Shown piece after piece: positions 10,922-20,087 of a stretch of DNA of 64,000 nucleotides (position 1 is its first letter; each line of letters opens with the position of its first letter). Below the pieces are notes generated by a model. It searched no databases. It was not told the origin of the DNA and saw nothing but the letters and a program-made list of their open reading frames with translations. The position numbers were made by a program, and so were the translations under genes. Origin of the DNA: Noviherbaspirillum pedocola (GTDB lineage Bacteria; Pseudomonadota; Gammaproteobacteria; Burkholderiales; Burkholderiaceae_D); assembly GCF_016632335.1 (NCBI RefSeq), contig NZ_JAEPBG010000006.1:124001-188000 (forward strand). The letters are read 5' to 3'.

Positions 10922-11761
10922 ATGGCCGACATTCAAAAAACCAAGAATCCGATCACGGAAAACATCCGTGCCTTGATGCTGAAAAAGGGCGTGCCGAAAA
11001 AAGAACATTCCCGCGAAGTCGCGCGCATCCTTGGTCTCTCGGTCAGTCAGGCTTATAAGAAGTTCTCCGGGATGGCAGACTGGTCAATGGCGCAAATCCG
11101 CTGTATCGAAAAGGAATATGGGCAGCGTATCGGCGAACAAAGCGATTCGCCCGACGATCTCCGGTCCCAGACCGTGGACGTCACGCTGTACATGGGTTCG
11201 GAAGAAGTGCCTGCCTTCGCGGTGATCGGCCCGCTGGCGCTGTCGCGCCAACCCAAGGAATTCGTCGCCGTCGGCGGCGCTGGCAACTGGAAGGTCATGC
11301 GTGCGGAAGCCGTGCCGCCGGCCGAAGCGTTCTACTCGATCAAGTTCTTGGAGATCGAACTGCCGGAAGCCCGCCATTTTTCCGTGGCCATTCTGGACGA
11401 CGATCGCGCGATGGCCGATACCATCGCAGAGTTTCTCAATGCCAGCGGCACATACGAGGCGACGGCGTTCTATTCCCTCGATTCGCTCGACAAGGCGCTT
11501 GAGGATGAGCAGTACGACGCATACATACTCGACTGGAAAATCGGAAGCAAGACTTCGGAATCGCTTATCCAGAAGATCCGCGTTGGCGCCAATTCGGACG
11601 CGACCGTGTATCTGCTGACCGGACAGGTCGACACCGACCGCGAAGACGACATCGTGCGAATCCAGCGTGCCTACAAGGCGCATTATTTGGAGAAGCCAGT
11701 TCGCATGAAAATGCTGGCGGTGCAGATCGCCATGGATCTGGAAGCGCCGAAGGCCGGTTGA
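10922..11761 (+). CDS. HTH (BetR-like) plus receiver-domain response regulator
   Basis: This 279-residue protein has an N-terminal helix-turn-helix region (residues 15-65, AxILGLSVSQAYKKFSG), a middle linker domain and a C-terminal CheY-like receiver. The receiver has its acidic pair at D159/D160, phospho-acceptor D204 (YILDWKIG), T233 and K258 (EKP). All phosphotransfer residues are present. ATG 10922 is preferred over 10916 because AGAGAG is 7 bases upstream. The order (DNA-binding first, receiver last) is the reverse of most response regulators. No histidine kinase is encoded nearby. It sits immediately before the mobilisation operon and may control it in response to a chromosomal kinase. 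Confidence 0.75.
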   Translation: MADIQKTKNPITENIRALMLKKGVPKKEHSREVARILGLSVSQAYKKFSGMADWSMAQIRCIEKEYGQRIGEQSDSPDDLRSQTVDVTLYMGSEEVPAFAVIGPLALSRQPKEFVAVGGAGNWKVMRAEAVPPAEAFYSIKFLEIELPEARHFSVAILDDDRAMADTIAEFLNASGTYEATAFYSLDSLDKALEDEQYDAYILDWKIGSKTSESLIQKIRVGANSDATVYLLTGQVDTDREDDIVRIQRAYKAHYLEKPVRMKMLAVQIAMDLEAPKAG

Positions 11762-11837
11762 GGCGTTTGAGTTAAATTTGAGATGGATACGTGGGAAATA
11801 TGCATCTAATTTTCCGCGTTACCATGTACGCTATGCG

Positions 11838-11881
11838 CAAAATCAATGACTTAGCGCCGTAGCTTCTGGACAGTCTGTCCA
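11838..11881 (+). promoter_or_regulatory. Composite operator upstream of mobilisation operon
   Basis: A CAAAATCAATGACTTA box (ending at 11853) is followed after 13 bases by the perfect palindrome TGGACAG-T-CTGTCCA (11867-11881). The same two elements in the same order and almost the same spacing lie upstream of virB11 at 59532-59576. Confidence 0.7.
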
Positions 11882-11969
11882 AGATTCGTGCGCAGATGCG
11901 TAATGCTGCCGTGAATCGCACGGCGGATGTCGTCCCATCAAATCCTCACGGTTTTCCCCTTCCATTCAG

Positions 11970-11998
11970 GTTTGTCCAGGCAGTCCCATTGGACAAAC
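11970..11998 (+). promoter_or_regulatory. GTTTGTCCA / TGGACAAAC inverted repeat
   Basis: Nine-base arms (11970-11978 and 11990-11998) are separated by 11 bases and end 7 bases before the ATG at 12006. The arms share TGTCC/GGACA with the upstream palindrome. The repeat covers the ribosome-binding region, so it could act as an operator or as an RNA stem limiting translation of the TraI-like gene. Confidence 0.6.
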
Positions 11999-12005
11999 TT
12001 GATTC

Positions 12006-13274
12006 ATGGACGACTTTCTTCAGCCCGTTTCCCCCGCTTCGCTATTTGCGTCTTCCGCGCAGCAGATCGATGAAATCCGTACTGCCGCGGGATTCACCAA
12101 GGCGCAGTTCGATGCCGCCTTCATGCCACTACTGCACGAGTACGCATGCCAGGTGCAGCAGCTTCCCTTGTCGACAAAGGTCTATCGTGAACCGGGTGGC
12201 GCATGGTCTTTTGGCCTGTTCGTATCGGTGCTCACGCTGCGGGTTTCCGCCACACGCATGTTCTTTCCCACGCTGGATTCGACACAGCGCCGAACGCTCG
12301 AAGTGCAAGCTCGCTTCGCCGCGTTCGCCGCCGGCCTCGCTTCGGGCGTCGCCGTACTCGCGCAGAATGTCGCGCTGTCGAGCCGCGATGGCGGATACCA
12401 CCCTCTCTCGGCGACCGGCAGTCTGCGTGACTGGCTTGCCGCCGCGCGCGAGCCCAGATTCGCGTGGACCACCAACGAACCCCCTCTAAGCCCGACGGAA
12501 TGCGCCGCTGTTGCCGCGCGCTTCATTCCCGGTAGGCTCGTGCAGGTATTCGACATGCGCATCGTTCGCATGATTTACAACGCGATCTATCCGCAGGCGG
12601 CACCGAACGCGCTGGAAACGACACTGGGCCGGGTAGTACGAGAATCAATCGACGCGTGTGCGAATTACTATCTCGAGAAGGCGGAGGCGACGTACGACAA
12701 GCAACAGCAACAGATTGCCTTGCCCACGGCGACCGAAGCGAACCGGCTCGCAAGCGATATGGCAGAGGAGGCATCGGGCGAGATCGTAGCCAACCCTCTA
12801 GACGCGCCGGACGCACTGCCCGCACCGCCTGCACCTACAGCTTCATCTGCGCCAGCTGCGCCGGCCACGCCGGCCACGCCGCATCCGGGCGACGCTGCTT
12901 CAGGCGGGAGCGCCTTTCTGGCCAAGCATAACCTGAAGCTCAAATCGGCCCTGACTGCTGCGCCTGTGCCCGAGGAACAAAGCGCCCCTGCGCTCACGCA
13001 TGAAGCGCTGCTCGCCGCAGCCGACCCGGCGCTGCAGGACTGGTTCCGCGCGCTTCGCACCCATGAGAAATTCGACCGCTTAGCGCAGCAGCTGAAAATG
13101 ACTGAAGACGGCATCGAGGTACCGAGCTCGCTCATCGGCAGTTTGGGACTGAACCTGACCACTGTGCTGACATTGATGGAAGCGGCGGGGATGATCGTGC
13201 GGCGCGGTAAGGGAGGTCAGCACGTCTATCTACACACCGCGTTGCAGCCGCTCTTTTTCGACAACGACGCCTGA
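12006..13274 (+). CDS. TraI_2 (MobH-type relaxase) homologue with degenerate HD motif
   Basis: The 422-residue protein is collinear with the N-terminal relaxase region of SXT-type TraI. It shares the pattern ...GFT..F....P....YA..V..LP....., then a GG motif and SL.DW. In active MobH proteins the positions after LP(A/L)S read HHH-R-x-x-GGL-x-x-H; here they read TKVYREPGGAWSFGL. The later HD-x-GK motif is replaced by SGVAV. The metal-binding His and Asp residues are therefore missing. A Pro/Ala linker (about residues 265-305) leads to a C-terminal winged-helix-like domain resembling TraI C-termini. It may be a non-catalytic relaxosome component or a divergent nickase. It is first in an operon with traD. 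Confidence 0.72.
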   Translation: MDDFLQPVSPASLFASSAQQIDEIRTAAGFTKAQFDAAFMPLLHEYACQVQQLPLSTKVYREPGGAWSFGLFVSVLTLRVSATRMFFPTLDSTQRRTLEVQARFAAFAAGLASGVAVLAQNVALSSRDGGYHPLSATGSLRDWLAAAREPRFAWTTNEPPLSPTECAAVAARFIPGRLVQVFDMRIVRMIYNAIYPQAAPNALETTLGRVVRESIDACANYYLEKAEATYDKQQQQIALPTATEANRLASDMAEEASGEIVANPLDAPDALPAPPAPTASSAPAAPATPATPHPGDAASGGSAFLAKHNLKLKSALTAAPVPEEQSAPALTHEALLAAADPALQDWFRALRTHEKFDRLAQQLKMTEDGIEVPSSLIGSLGLNLTTVLTLMEAAGMIVRRGKGGQHVYLHTALQPLFFDNDA

Positions 13275-13287
13275 CTCGGAGAGCGCC

Positions 13288-15183
13288 ATGCCCCGCACCT
13301 ATAACGACCTGTTCCGCCCGGCTTTCGAGACCCCGGCGTGCGCCGGATGGGCGCTGTCCTGTATCGGCCTGGCGGCAACGAATCCACCTTTCTGGCCCCT
13401 GTTTGCCGTCGGGTCACTTGGCATGGCCGCGCTGCGCGCCAAGGAAGCCATGGAGCTATACCGCTTCCGCGCATCGATTTCCTCATACCCGGTCGAGGTC
13501 CTGCCCAGCCGGGACATGATCCAAATTGCTCGGCGCCATTACGAAGCGCCGCCAGCCGACAAGCAGGCCTTTTTTCTAGGACGCGGCTTTCGCTGGACGC
13601 AGCAGCATGCAGAGACGGCGCGCACGATAATGTGGCGCGATCCGGGCGAGCTGCCGACGCTTCCGAAATGGATGCCCAATGCAGTCAAGGCGCGCATCAT
13701 CCCGAAAAATGCGAAGGCGTTGAAGGAGGAATTCGACGACAACATGATCGGCGTGCGCTGGATCCATGGTCTGGAACCGGAAGAGCAGGAGCTACGTCTG
13801 CCGATCGCCGCCTTGCCCGGCCATACCCTTGTGGTCGGCACCACCCGGGCCGGCAAGACCCGTTTATACGAACTGCTCACGACCCAAATCGTTCACCGCG
13901 GCAACGTCCTTATCATCCTCGACCCGAAAGGCGACCGGGATTGGGAAAACCGGGTGCGACTGGAGTGCAAGCGCGCCGGTAGGCGCTTCCTCTACTTCCA
14001 TCCGGCGCATCCCGAGAAGTCCATCCGTATCAATCCCCTGGCGAACTGGAACACACTATCCGAACCTGCAACTCGCATTGGCCAGCTGATCGATGCCGAA
14101 GGCACTTTCGCCGCATTTGCATGGAAGACGCTGTTTCGCGTCATGCGCGGCATCATGGCAGACGGCGAGCGCCCGACGATTAAGTCCGCGAAGGAGTATG
14201 TACAGCAGGGCATCGAGGAAATGCTCGAGCGGTTGGTGCGCAAGGCGCTGTATGCGCGGGAGGGTGCGAAGTGGGAAAACGATCTGCAAAACTATCAGCA
14301 GGCTGCCAAGCCGGCGGGAAAGAAAGGCGCGGCGCCCGCCAACCCTGCTGAAGACCGCTTAAACATGATGATCGCCAAATTCCAGCACCTTGGAATCCAG
14401 GATGAGACGATCAGCTCGCTGGTGGCGATGCACAACCACTCCAAAGAGCATTACTCCAAGATGATTCAGGTGCTCGAGCCGATCCTTGAGATGCTCGGCT
14501 CCGACGAATTGGGCAAAATGCTCTCCCCGGATCCGCTGGACCTGTCTGACACCCGCCCAATCTATGACACAACGAAGATCATCGAAGAGGACGCGGTGCT
14601 GTATGTGGGGCTGGATTCACTTTCGAACAAGACGATAGGCAGCGCGATCGGCTCGATCTTTCTGGCCGACTTCGCGTCGGTGGCCGGCGCGATCTATAAC
14701 TTCCGCGAGAAGAAGGACATCTACCTCATCGTCGACGAAGCCGCCGAGGTGATGAACGAACAGGCGATCCAGATTCTCAACAAGGGCGGCGGCGCCGGCA
14801 TCAAAGCATTCATCGCCACGCAGACCATTGCCGACTTCGACGCAGTTTTTGGCGCGGCCGCGCGAACAAAGCAGGCCTTAGGCAACCTGAACAATGTCAT
14901 CTGCCTTCGCGTCAAAGATCCGGAAATGGCGAAGTGGATCGCCGAGAGCTTCGGCAAGACTAGCGCACGCAACGTCAGCACATCGCAGTCGACCGGCTCG
15001 GGCTCCAGCGCGGCCTTCCTCGAATTCAGCGGATCGACGTCGCGCTCTATGTCCGAAACCGAAATTCCGTTTGTTGCACCGGACCTGCTGACGCGCCTGC
15101 CGGCGCTACAGTATTTCGCATTCCTGGCAGGAAGTACGCTCTACAAGGGCCGCTTGCCGGTACTTAGTGAGGAGGCGGCATGA
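13288..15183 (+). CDS. traD: TraD-type conjugative coupling protein ATPase
   Basis: TraD (T4CP) links the relaxosome to the secretion channel and pumps DNA. The 631-residue protein has N-terminal hydrophobic segments (about 17-50) for inner-membrane anchoring. Its Walker A is GTTRAGKT (184-191), with DPKGD just downstream. A Walker B lies in IYLIVDEAAE, and the late motif ATQTIADF matches the coupling-protein pattern. Size and motif spacing fit the SXT/R391 TraD group. The start has CGGAGAGCGCC. It lies 13 bases after the TraI-like gene, and its stop overlaps the next start (ATGA), so the operon is tightly coupled. Confidence 0.9.
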   Translation: MPRTYNDLFRPAFETPACAGWALSCIGLAATNPPFWPLFAVGSLGMAALRAKEAMELYRFRASISSYPVEVLPSRDMIQIARRHYEAPPADKQAFFLGRGFRWTQQHAETARTIMWRDPGELPTLPKWMPNAVKARIIPKNAKALKEEFDDNMIGVRWIHGLEPEEQELRLPIAALPGHTLVVGTTRAGKTRLYELLTTQIVHRGNVLIILDPKGDRDWENRVRLECKRAGRRFLYFHPAHPEKSIRINPLANWNTLSEPATRIGQLIDAEGTFAAFAWKTLFRVMRGIMADGERPTIKSAKEYVQQGIEEMLERLVRKALYAREGAKWENDLQNYQQAAKPAGKKGAAPANPAEDRLNMMIAKFQHLGIQDETISSLVAMHNHSKEHYSKMIQVLEPILEMLGSDELGKMLSPDPLDLSDTRPIYDTTKIIEEDAVLYVGLDSLSNKTIGSAIGSIFLADFASVAGAIYNFREKKDIYLIVDEAAEVMNEQAIQILNKGGGAGIKAFIATQTIADFDAVFGAAARTKQALGNLNNVICLRVKDPEMAKWIAESFGKTSARNVSTSQSTGSGSSAAFLEFSGSTSRSMSETEIPFVAPDLLTRLPALQYFAFLAGSTLYKGRLPVLSEEAA

Positions 15184-15707
15184 AGCCAATGACCCATGAA
15201 AAACGCCTGCTGCGCGACCTCGCGCGCGATGCTCACCTGCTGCCGCAACTGCTGCGCATCTGGCGTACCCATCCGCTGCTGCAGCAGATTTCGTGCCGCA
15301 TGGCAGAGTACATCAGTCTGTATCCGCAGGACGGTGACGGCCATCCGCTGATGCAAACGGCGTTGATCGGTGCGATCTCGGAATACGAGCGTTGCTGCCG
15401 GCAGACCGACAGCACGGCCGCGTGTGACGCTTATACCCGAGCGCTCATTGGCACGGCGGAACAGGTGTTCTCGCAAGAGATCTGCGCAGATATCGAGAAT
15501 GGCACGGTGCGGTGGATGCCGCTGGAGGAATCGGCGACTGCGTTCCTGCAGAAGCATCCGAACGCCACGGTGCATGTGATGCGCTGCCCGCGCTGGCTTT
15601 CCCGACGCATGGCGATCTGCGCGATCATCCTGCAGACAGTGCCACATGCCTTGCTGGACGCGATCGCCAGCGACACGATCTTCGATGAACTCTGCGGGAC
15701 CGCATAA
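15180..15707 (+). CDS. Hypothetical protein between TraD and DUF4400 genes
   Basis: A 175-residue, Cys- and His-containing soluble protein without recognised motif or signal peptide. It starts inside the traD stop (ATGA) and its own stop overlaps the next ATG (TAATG). It is therefore translated as part of the mobilisation operon and is probably an accessory to the coupling protein. I do not recognise the family. Confidence 0.65.
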   Translation: MKPMTHEKRLLRDLARDAHLLPQLLRIWRTHPLLQQISCRMAEYISLYPQDGDGHPLMQTALIGAISEYERCCRQTDSTAACDAYTRALIGTAEQVFSQEICADIENGTVRWMPLEESATAFLQKHPNATVHVMRCPRWLSRRMAICAIILQTVPHALLDAIASDTIFDELCGTA

Positions 15708-16348
15708 TGGCTATCCATCCGGCGGGCATCAAGAACTCGCACACATCGCAACTGGTGTTCTGGACGCTGTTCCTGCCGCTGCTCACGCTCATCTTCCTGC
15801 CGCTCTTTCATGTGAGCCCGGACATCGACCCCGCCGAAATCGAGATGGTGCAGCGCGCCGGCGTGCAAATCGATGCGGTCTCGGAAAAAACGCAGGATCA
15901 GTTTAAGCGGTGGTTCATCGATACCGGCGCAATGCAAGTCAGCACCGGCTTCTTTCAGGGCAGCGGCGACTATACCGGGCGCACCCAGCTGGTGAGCAAC
16001 CTTAGCGCCATGGCAAGCGACTGGATGAGAAGCGTATGGGGATTAATCTACAAGTACCTATGGCGGTTGCACGCGCTCGCCTATGTCTATGTCGCGGCAA
16101 TCACAGCGGTATGCTTGCCAGCACTGGTGGACGGCATCTGCGTGCGTGCGCGAAAGCGATATCAGTTTCAGGCGTCGAATCCGCTTGTCTTCAACGTCTC
16201 CACGCACACTGCGGTCATGGTGATCGGCTTGCTTGTCTATATCCCGCTGATCCCATTCGCGCTCACTCCGGTGCCGGTAGCTGCCTTCATGGGATTTCTC
16301 GGGCTTGCGCTGTGGTGGGCAGCAGCTAATTTCCAGACCGGGGTTTAG
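15707..16348 (+). CDS. DUF4400 integrating-conjugative-element membrane protein
   Basis: This 213-residue membrane protein has an N-terminal helix (residues 16-34), a periplasmic region and further helices near 120-140, 165-185 and 190-208. The pattern matches DUF4400 proteins, encoded immediately after traD in SXT/R391-like and related elements. Its role is presumed to be in assembling or regulating the coupling protein at the membrane. It overlaps the upstream gene and ends convergent with the minus-strand gene at 16326. Confidence 0.75.
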   Translation: MAIHPAGIKNSHTSQLVFWTLFLPLLTLIFLPLFHVSPDIDPAEIEMVQRAGVQIDAVSEKTQDQFKRWFIDTGAMQVSTGFFQGSGDYTGRTQLVSNLSAMASDWMRSVWGLIYKYLWRLHALAYVYVAAITAVCLPALVDGICVRARKRYQFQASNPLVFNVSTHTAVMVIGLLVYIPLIPFALTPVPVAAFMGFLGLALWWAAANFQTGV

Positions 16349-16778
16349 CGAGGCTGTCGAGCACGCGTTTACGACGTACGGCCTGCGCAACGGCCTCATT
16401 CCACGTCAACCGCGCATTCGTCTGCGCTTCGATCATGGCGGCTTGAGCGGCAAGCGCCGGCTCACCGTACAACGTTATAAGCTCGGGCATGCCATCTTCA
16501 GCCGCGTCGACATGCTCGGATATCGACACCGCACCTGGCTGGAGCGTGGCTTCTTCCCGCGCCACCACCTGCCCGCGCATCCGCGGCCATTGCACGTAAA
16601 TGCAGGCGCCGGCAAGCAGCATTATGGACGCCGCGATAATGACGCTTTCAGGTGCTGCGAGCTTGCGAGCCACCTGCATGGCGACGACTCCCGGCAGAAT
16701 GCATATGGCCAGGCGAAGCGCAACTTGATTGTCCATCCGATAAAGCAGGCGCAGCAGCGGTTCGCGGAATTTGTTCAT
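16326..16778 (-). CDS. Putative membrane protein convergent with DUF4400 gene
   Basis: A 150-residue product from ATG 16778 (GAGGA five to six bases upstream). Two hydrophobic segments near the N-terminus (about 18-38 and 44-62) are followed by a charged helical tail. Its last 23 bases overlap the DUF4400 gene on the other strand. No family is recognised. The reading frame is well supported by codon composition rather than homology. Confidence 0.5.
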   Translation of the reverse strand: MNKFREPLLRLLYRMDNQVALRLAICILPGVVAMQVARKLAAPESVIIAASIMLLAGACIYVQWPRMRGQVVAREEATLQPGAVSISEHVDAAEDGMPELITLYGEPALAAQAAMIEAQTNARLTWNEAVAQAVRRKRVLDSLAKPRSGN

Positions 16779-16941
16779 CATGGTCCTCAGTGCAATTTCA
16801 AAAATGAAGTGCCAGCATTTCGGCTGGCCTGAGCCGAGTCGGGCGAGCATCTAGGATTGTGCCGAACGCGATCCCGCAATCTTTGGAAATCCTGTACTGA
16901 AAGCCGTAGGAATAATCGCAACGTACCGCACTCGACACCTG

Positions 16942-17769
16942 TTACTCGTCTTCTTTCCGTCCTTGTGTGATCTGTGCAAGCGCCGCTGCAGACCGCTTGA
17001 CGCTTTGCTTTCTGCGGTCGACTACGTTTTCAAGATCGGTTAGGCGCGGGTCGGTCGTGAAATTGATTTTCCGAAGGATCTGCGCGGCGCGGGAAGCGCT
17101 ATGTACACCATGCGTCCCCGCACTAACAATCATCTCGACGACATCGGCTCTGCCGCTTAACAAGTCTGTCGCGAATCTAACCATGAGCACGTCAACAATC
17201 CGGTTAAGCGACAGGCCCGTGGCCTCGCGAAGAGCCTGTGCCATTTCCAACGTCTCCGGCTTAAGTCGGGCCGACAGGAACGTGAGACGTTGCTTCGTCC
17301 AGACGACACCCCACTCTTCTGCCGAAATTTCACGATATCTGCCATACAGCCTGGAGAGCTTTTTCGCATCCAGATTAGGAATAACCTTCTTTGCAACGAG
17401 ATCGAATTCATTTCGCGTACAGGGGCAAGTTCCGTAGCGCGCACGTACGGCCTCGGCAAGCACGTTCATGATGCCGTGCCGCCTTTTGGAAGGCACTACC
17501 GCATCCAACCCGCGCCCAGGCGTAGCGCGCTCCTCGGCTTGTACCTCACGAAATCGACCGTAGAAATGCCGTGCCATTTTATTGCCGGGATGAAGCCGCT
17601 CGAAAATTTCCGAAAATTGATCGAGTCCGACCGGATGCGTTCCGAACTTCTCGAGCATGCTTTTTAGCATTGTGCGCACCTGCGTGCGACTTAACGCCCG
17701 TTTTGGCACATCGTTCGCGGATGCGTCGCTTGCTTGCCCCTCATTTTGTTTGGTCATAGTTTTCCGCAC
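16942..17769 (-). CDS. Hypothetical protein with tandem-duplicated module
   Basis: A 275-residue basic protein. GTG 17769 is chosen because GAGGAGG lies 7 bases upstream; ATG 17757 is an alternative. Two stretches of about 45 residues repeat. One has the pattern FGTHP...F..I...L.....A..FYGRFREVQAEE; the other YGTCP...F..V...I.....A..LYGRYREISAEE. The second is followed by a helical region containing TGLSLNRIVDVLMVRFATDLL, which has a ribbon-helix-helix feel. A DNA-binding or relaxosome-accessory role is possible but unproven. Confidence 0.6.
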   Translation of the reverse strand: MRKTMTKQNEGQASDASANDVPKRALSRTQVRTMLKSMLEKFGTHPVGLDQFSEIFERLHPGNKMARHFYGRFREVQAEERATPGRGLDAVVPSKRRHGIMNVLAEAVRARYGTCPCTRNEFDLVAKKVIPNLDAKKLSRLYGRYREISAEEWGVVWTKQRLTFLSARLKPETLEMAQALREATGLSLNRIVDVLMVRFATDLLSGRADVVEMIVSAGTHGVHSASRAAQILRKINFTTDPRLTDLENVVDRRKQSVKRSAAALAQITQGRKEDE

Positions 17770-17874
17770 GAATCGACCTCCTCGAATGGCGACGAAAATC
17801 CGCAAGCATTGAACCTGGCGAATTGCGCTACGGGCGCGACCATATTGCATTCCCTGTCGATGAACGAGGTCGCA

Positions 17875-18141
17875 ATGCAAACCCGCAAATTGTCCGGCAT
17901 GATTCTGTTCCTTGAAGTTGCACTCATAGCTGGCGTTGTTCTTGGCCTGATGGCTGCGGGCGGGTATTTCGAGCCGAAATACGCCTGCATGCTCTCCCGT
18001 TCGCAGGAGTCCAACGTCGCCTCGGTGGTTGCCTTGGTACTGATCGCCGGCAGCCTCGCCGGCTTGTCTCCGCTTAACCGCGCGCGCAAGGCAGTCATCG
18101 CTGCCTCACAAAGTCTTGCGGGGTCAGCTGGGTCAGCTTGA
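17875..18141 (+). CDS. Small two-helix membrane protein
   Basis: An 88-residue product from ATG 17875 (GAGG 6 bases upstream). It has hydrophobic segments at about 8-28 and 45-63, with a Cys-containing loop between, and a basic Ala/Ser tail. Its end overlaps the convergent RecG-like gene by 47 bases. The family is not recognised. Confidence 0.45.
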   Translation: MQTRKLSGMILFLEVALIAGVVLGLMAAGGYFEPKYACMLSRSQESNVASVVALVLIAGSLAGLSPLNRARKAVIAASQSLAGSAGSA

Positions 18142-20083
18142 ACGTCGTTTCCGTCACGCCTGTCTGCAACTCGCCCGCGACTTCACCGAAGCCGCGCAGC
18201 TTCAAATCTTCTTCGGCCAGCTTGAATCCATTGTTGATGTTCTTAACGATCGTCAGGCGCTGCAACTGCTTCTTGTTAAGCGCCTTCTTGGTGTACATGA
18301 CGAAGTCGCAATGACCGCCATCGCGTGCTCCCCGTCCGCGGATCTGGTGAAGCTGGAACATCGATAGCCGATCAGGATCGTTGACAACGACCAGTCGCAC
18401 GCCCGGTGTATCCACACCGACCTCGACTGCCGTGGTCGACATCAGGATCGGCATTGCGCCTTCATGAAATGACTGCAACTGCGCCGCCGCTTCTTCGGCG
18501 CGCATCTGGCCGTGCACGAGCGCGACCTTGCCGGGGAAATGCTGCTGCACTTCAGCGTAGGCAACCGTCACGGCGCGCGCGTCTTCCGCCTTGACTTTCG
18601 GCTTGCCCTTATCCTTCTTTCCCTTGCCGCCCTTCTTCGGCGCGACGTTTTCGGTGGCCGATACATCGCTCGCAGCTTCCGGTTTCGGCTTGGCCTGATT
18701 CACCGACGCATAGACCAGCAGGACCTTCTTTCCGGCGGCAAGCGCGGCACGCATCAGGTCGACCACGATGCTGCGCTTGCTCGCGTCCAGCAGATGCGAG
18801 CGTATCTGCCGCGACACCGGCGGGGTCGGGATATTGGCGAGCACACAATCGCCGTAGAGCGCCGAGGCCATTGTCTGCGGGATTGGCGTTGCCGTCGCTT
18901 CAAGAAGATGGGTATGGGCAGAGAGCATCTGCAGGCGCTGGCTCTTGGAGAACTTGTGCTGCTCATCGACTACGACCAGGGCCATTTCCGGCCGGTCCTT
19001 CGCATGCAGCAGTGCGGTGGTGCCAATCCATACCAGCGCGTCCTCCGGACCCTCGACGATACCTTCGCCCAGATAGCGGCAGGACAGGCCCGGGAAGCGG
19101 CGGGTGACGTTGCCGTAGATCTGGCGGGCGACTGCGCCACGCGGCGCCATGATGGCACTACGCATGCCCAGCTTGGCGAAACCAGCGACGATGCATAGGA
19201 ACGGCAGTGTTTTTCCCGAACCGACGTCGCCATTGATCAGCACCCATTCAGGCTTCGTGCCGGACAGCGCCGGAACAGCCAGTTTCAGGGCCGCGAGCTG
19301 TCCAGGGCTCAATTGCTCGGGCTGCGACTGCGCCGCATCCCATACCGCCCGGCGCAGACCGGGCTGCGCGTCAATGACCGCTGTCTCCTGCCGGTTCATT
19401 CGGCTGGCCAGCCGCACCTCGTAGACGCACAGACGGCGCGCAATATCCAGTGCCGCACGCGCCTGGCTCATGTCGGCCGGCGCATGGATCGCCAGGAACA
19501 GGTCTTTCGTGTCTCCCCAATGTCGCTGCACCATCGCGTCAAGCTGCGGATGCTCCTGCGCCAGCCATTGCGCTGCTCCTCTCACCGCTTGCGTATCCAT
19601 GGCCGCTGACTGCGCAGCCATCATCACGCGCTCGCCGGCGACCTTTCCGGATACGCCCTTATAATCCGCCCTTGGCTCGGCACGGCAGGTTTCGCGCACC
19701 GGATCGGACAACGACAGGCCGGAGTCGGGGAAATAGCGCACCTTGCAGTGAATCGTAAGCACGTCGCCCGGCTCGACGCGCTTCCAGTCGGAGATACTGA
19801 ACGACTCGCACGGCAATTCGTAGGTGCCGTCGGACAGCACCATCGAAATGATCTGCGGGAACGGGCTGCCCGTTGGCTTGCGGTCGCGTGTCAGGCCTTG
19901 CACGCTCACCACGCGGCCACGCACAAGTGCCGTGCCGCCACGCCCCTCTAGTTCGGCAAAATCCGTAACAAGGCGGGAAAGGTCGGTGTACTGATGCGGC
20001 AGCAGGTACAGCGCCTGCCACGGCTCGGTCACGCCAAGCTCCGGCACCAGCACGAATTCGGGGGTCAAGTCATTGGGTTTCAT
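18095..20083 (-). CDS. RecG-like superfamily 2 DNA helicase
   Basis: This 662-residue protein has an N-terminal OB-like wedge region (about 45-140). The helicase core has Walker A GDVGSGKT (about 284-291), DEQH box (VVVDEQHKF) and motif III ATATPIPQT. Motif VI HQIRGRGAR and a C-terminal RGFGE.AG.LQTG segment are strongly RecG-like. RecG remodels stalled forks, Holliday junctions and R-loops. A Lys/Gly-rich insertion (about residues 490-515) interrupts the second helicase domain. The gene starts 4 bases after the upstream UvrD/FBH1-like helicase, so they form an operon. It is diverged enough that chromosomal recG function should not be assumed. Confidence 0.85.
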   Translation of the reverse strand: MKPNDLTPEFVLVPELGVTEPWQALYLLPHQYTDLSRLVTDFAELEGRGGTALVRGRVVSVQGLTRDRKPTGSPFPQIISMVLSDGTYELPCESFSISDWKRVEPGDVLTIHCKVRYFPDSGLSLSDPVRETCRAEPRADYKGVSGKVAGERVMMAAQSAAMDTQAVRGAAQWLAQEHPQLDAMVQRHWGDTKDLFLAIHAPADMSQARAALDIARRLCVYEVRLASRMNRQETAVIDAQPGLRRAVWDAAQSQPEQLSPGQLAALKLAVPALSGTKPEWVLINGDVGSGKTLPFLCIVAGFAKLGMRSAIMAPRGAVARQIYGNVTRRFPGLSCRYLGEGIVEGPEDALVWIGTTALLHAKDRPEMALVVVDEQHKFSKSQRLQMLSAHTHLLEATATPIPQTMASALYGDCVLANIPTPPVSRQIRSHLLDASKRSIVVDLMRAALAAGKKVLLVYASVNQAKPKPEAASDVSATENVAPKKGGKGKKDKGKPKVKAEDARAVTVAYAEVQQHFPGKVALVHGQMRAEEAAAQLQSFHEGAMPILMSTTAVEVGVDTPGVRLVVVNDPDRLSMFQLHQIRGRGARDGGHCDFVMYTKKALNKKQLQRLTIVKNINNGFKLAEEDLKLRGFGEVAGELQTGVTETTFKLTQLTPQDFVRQR

Positions 20084-20087
20084 ACAT

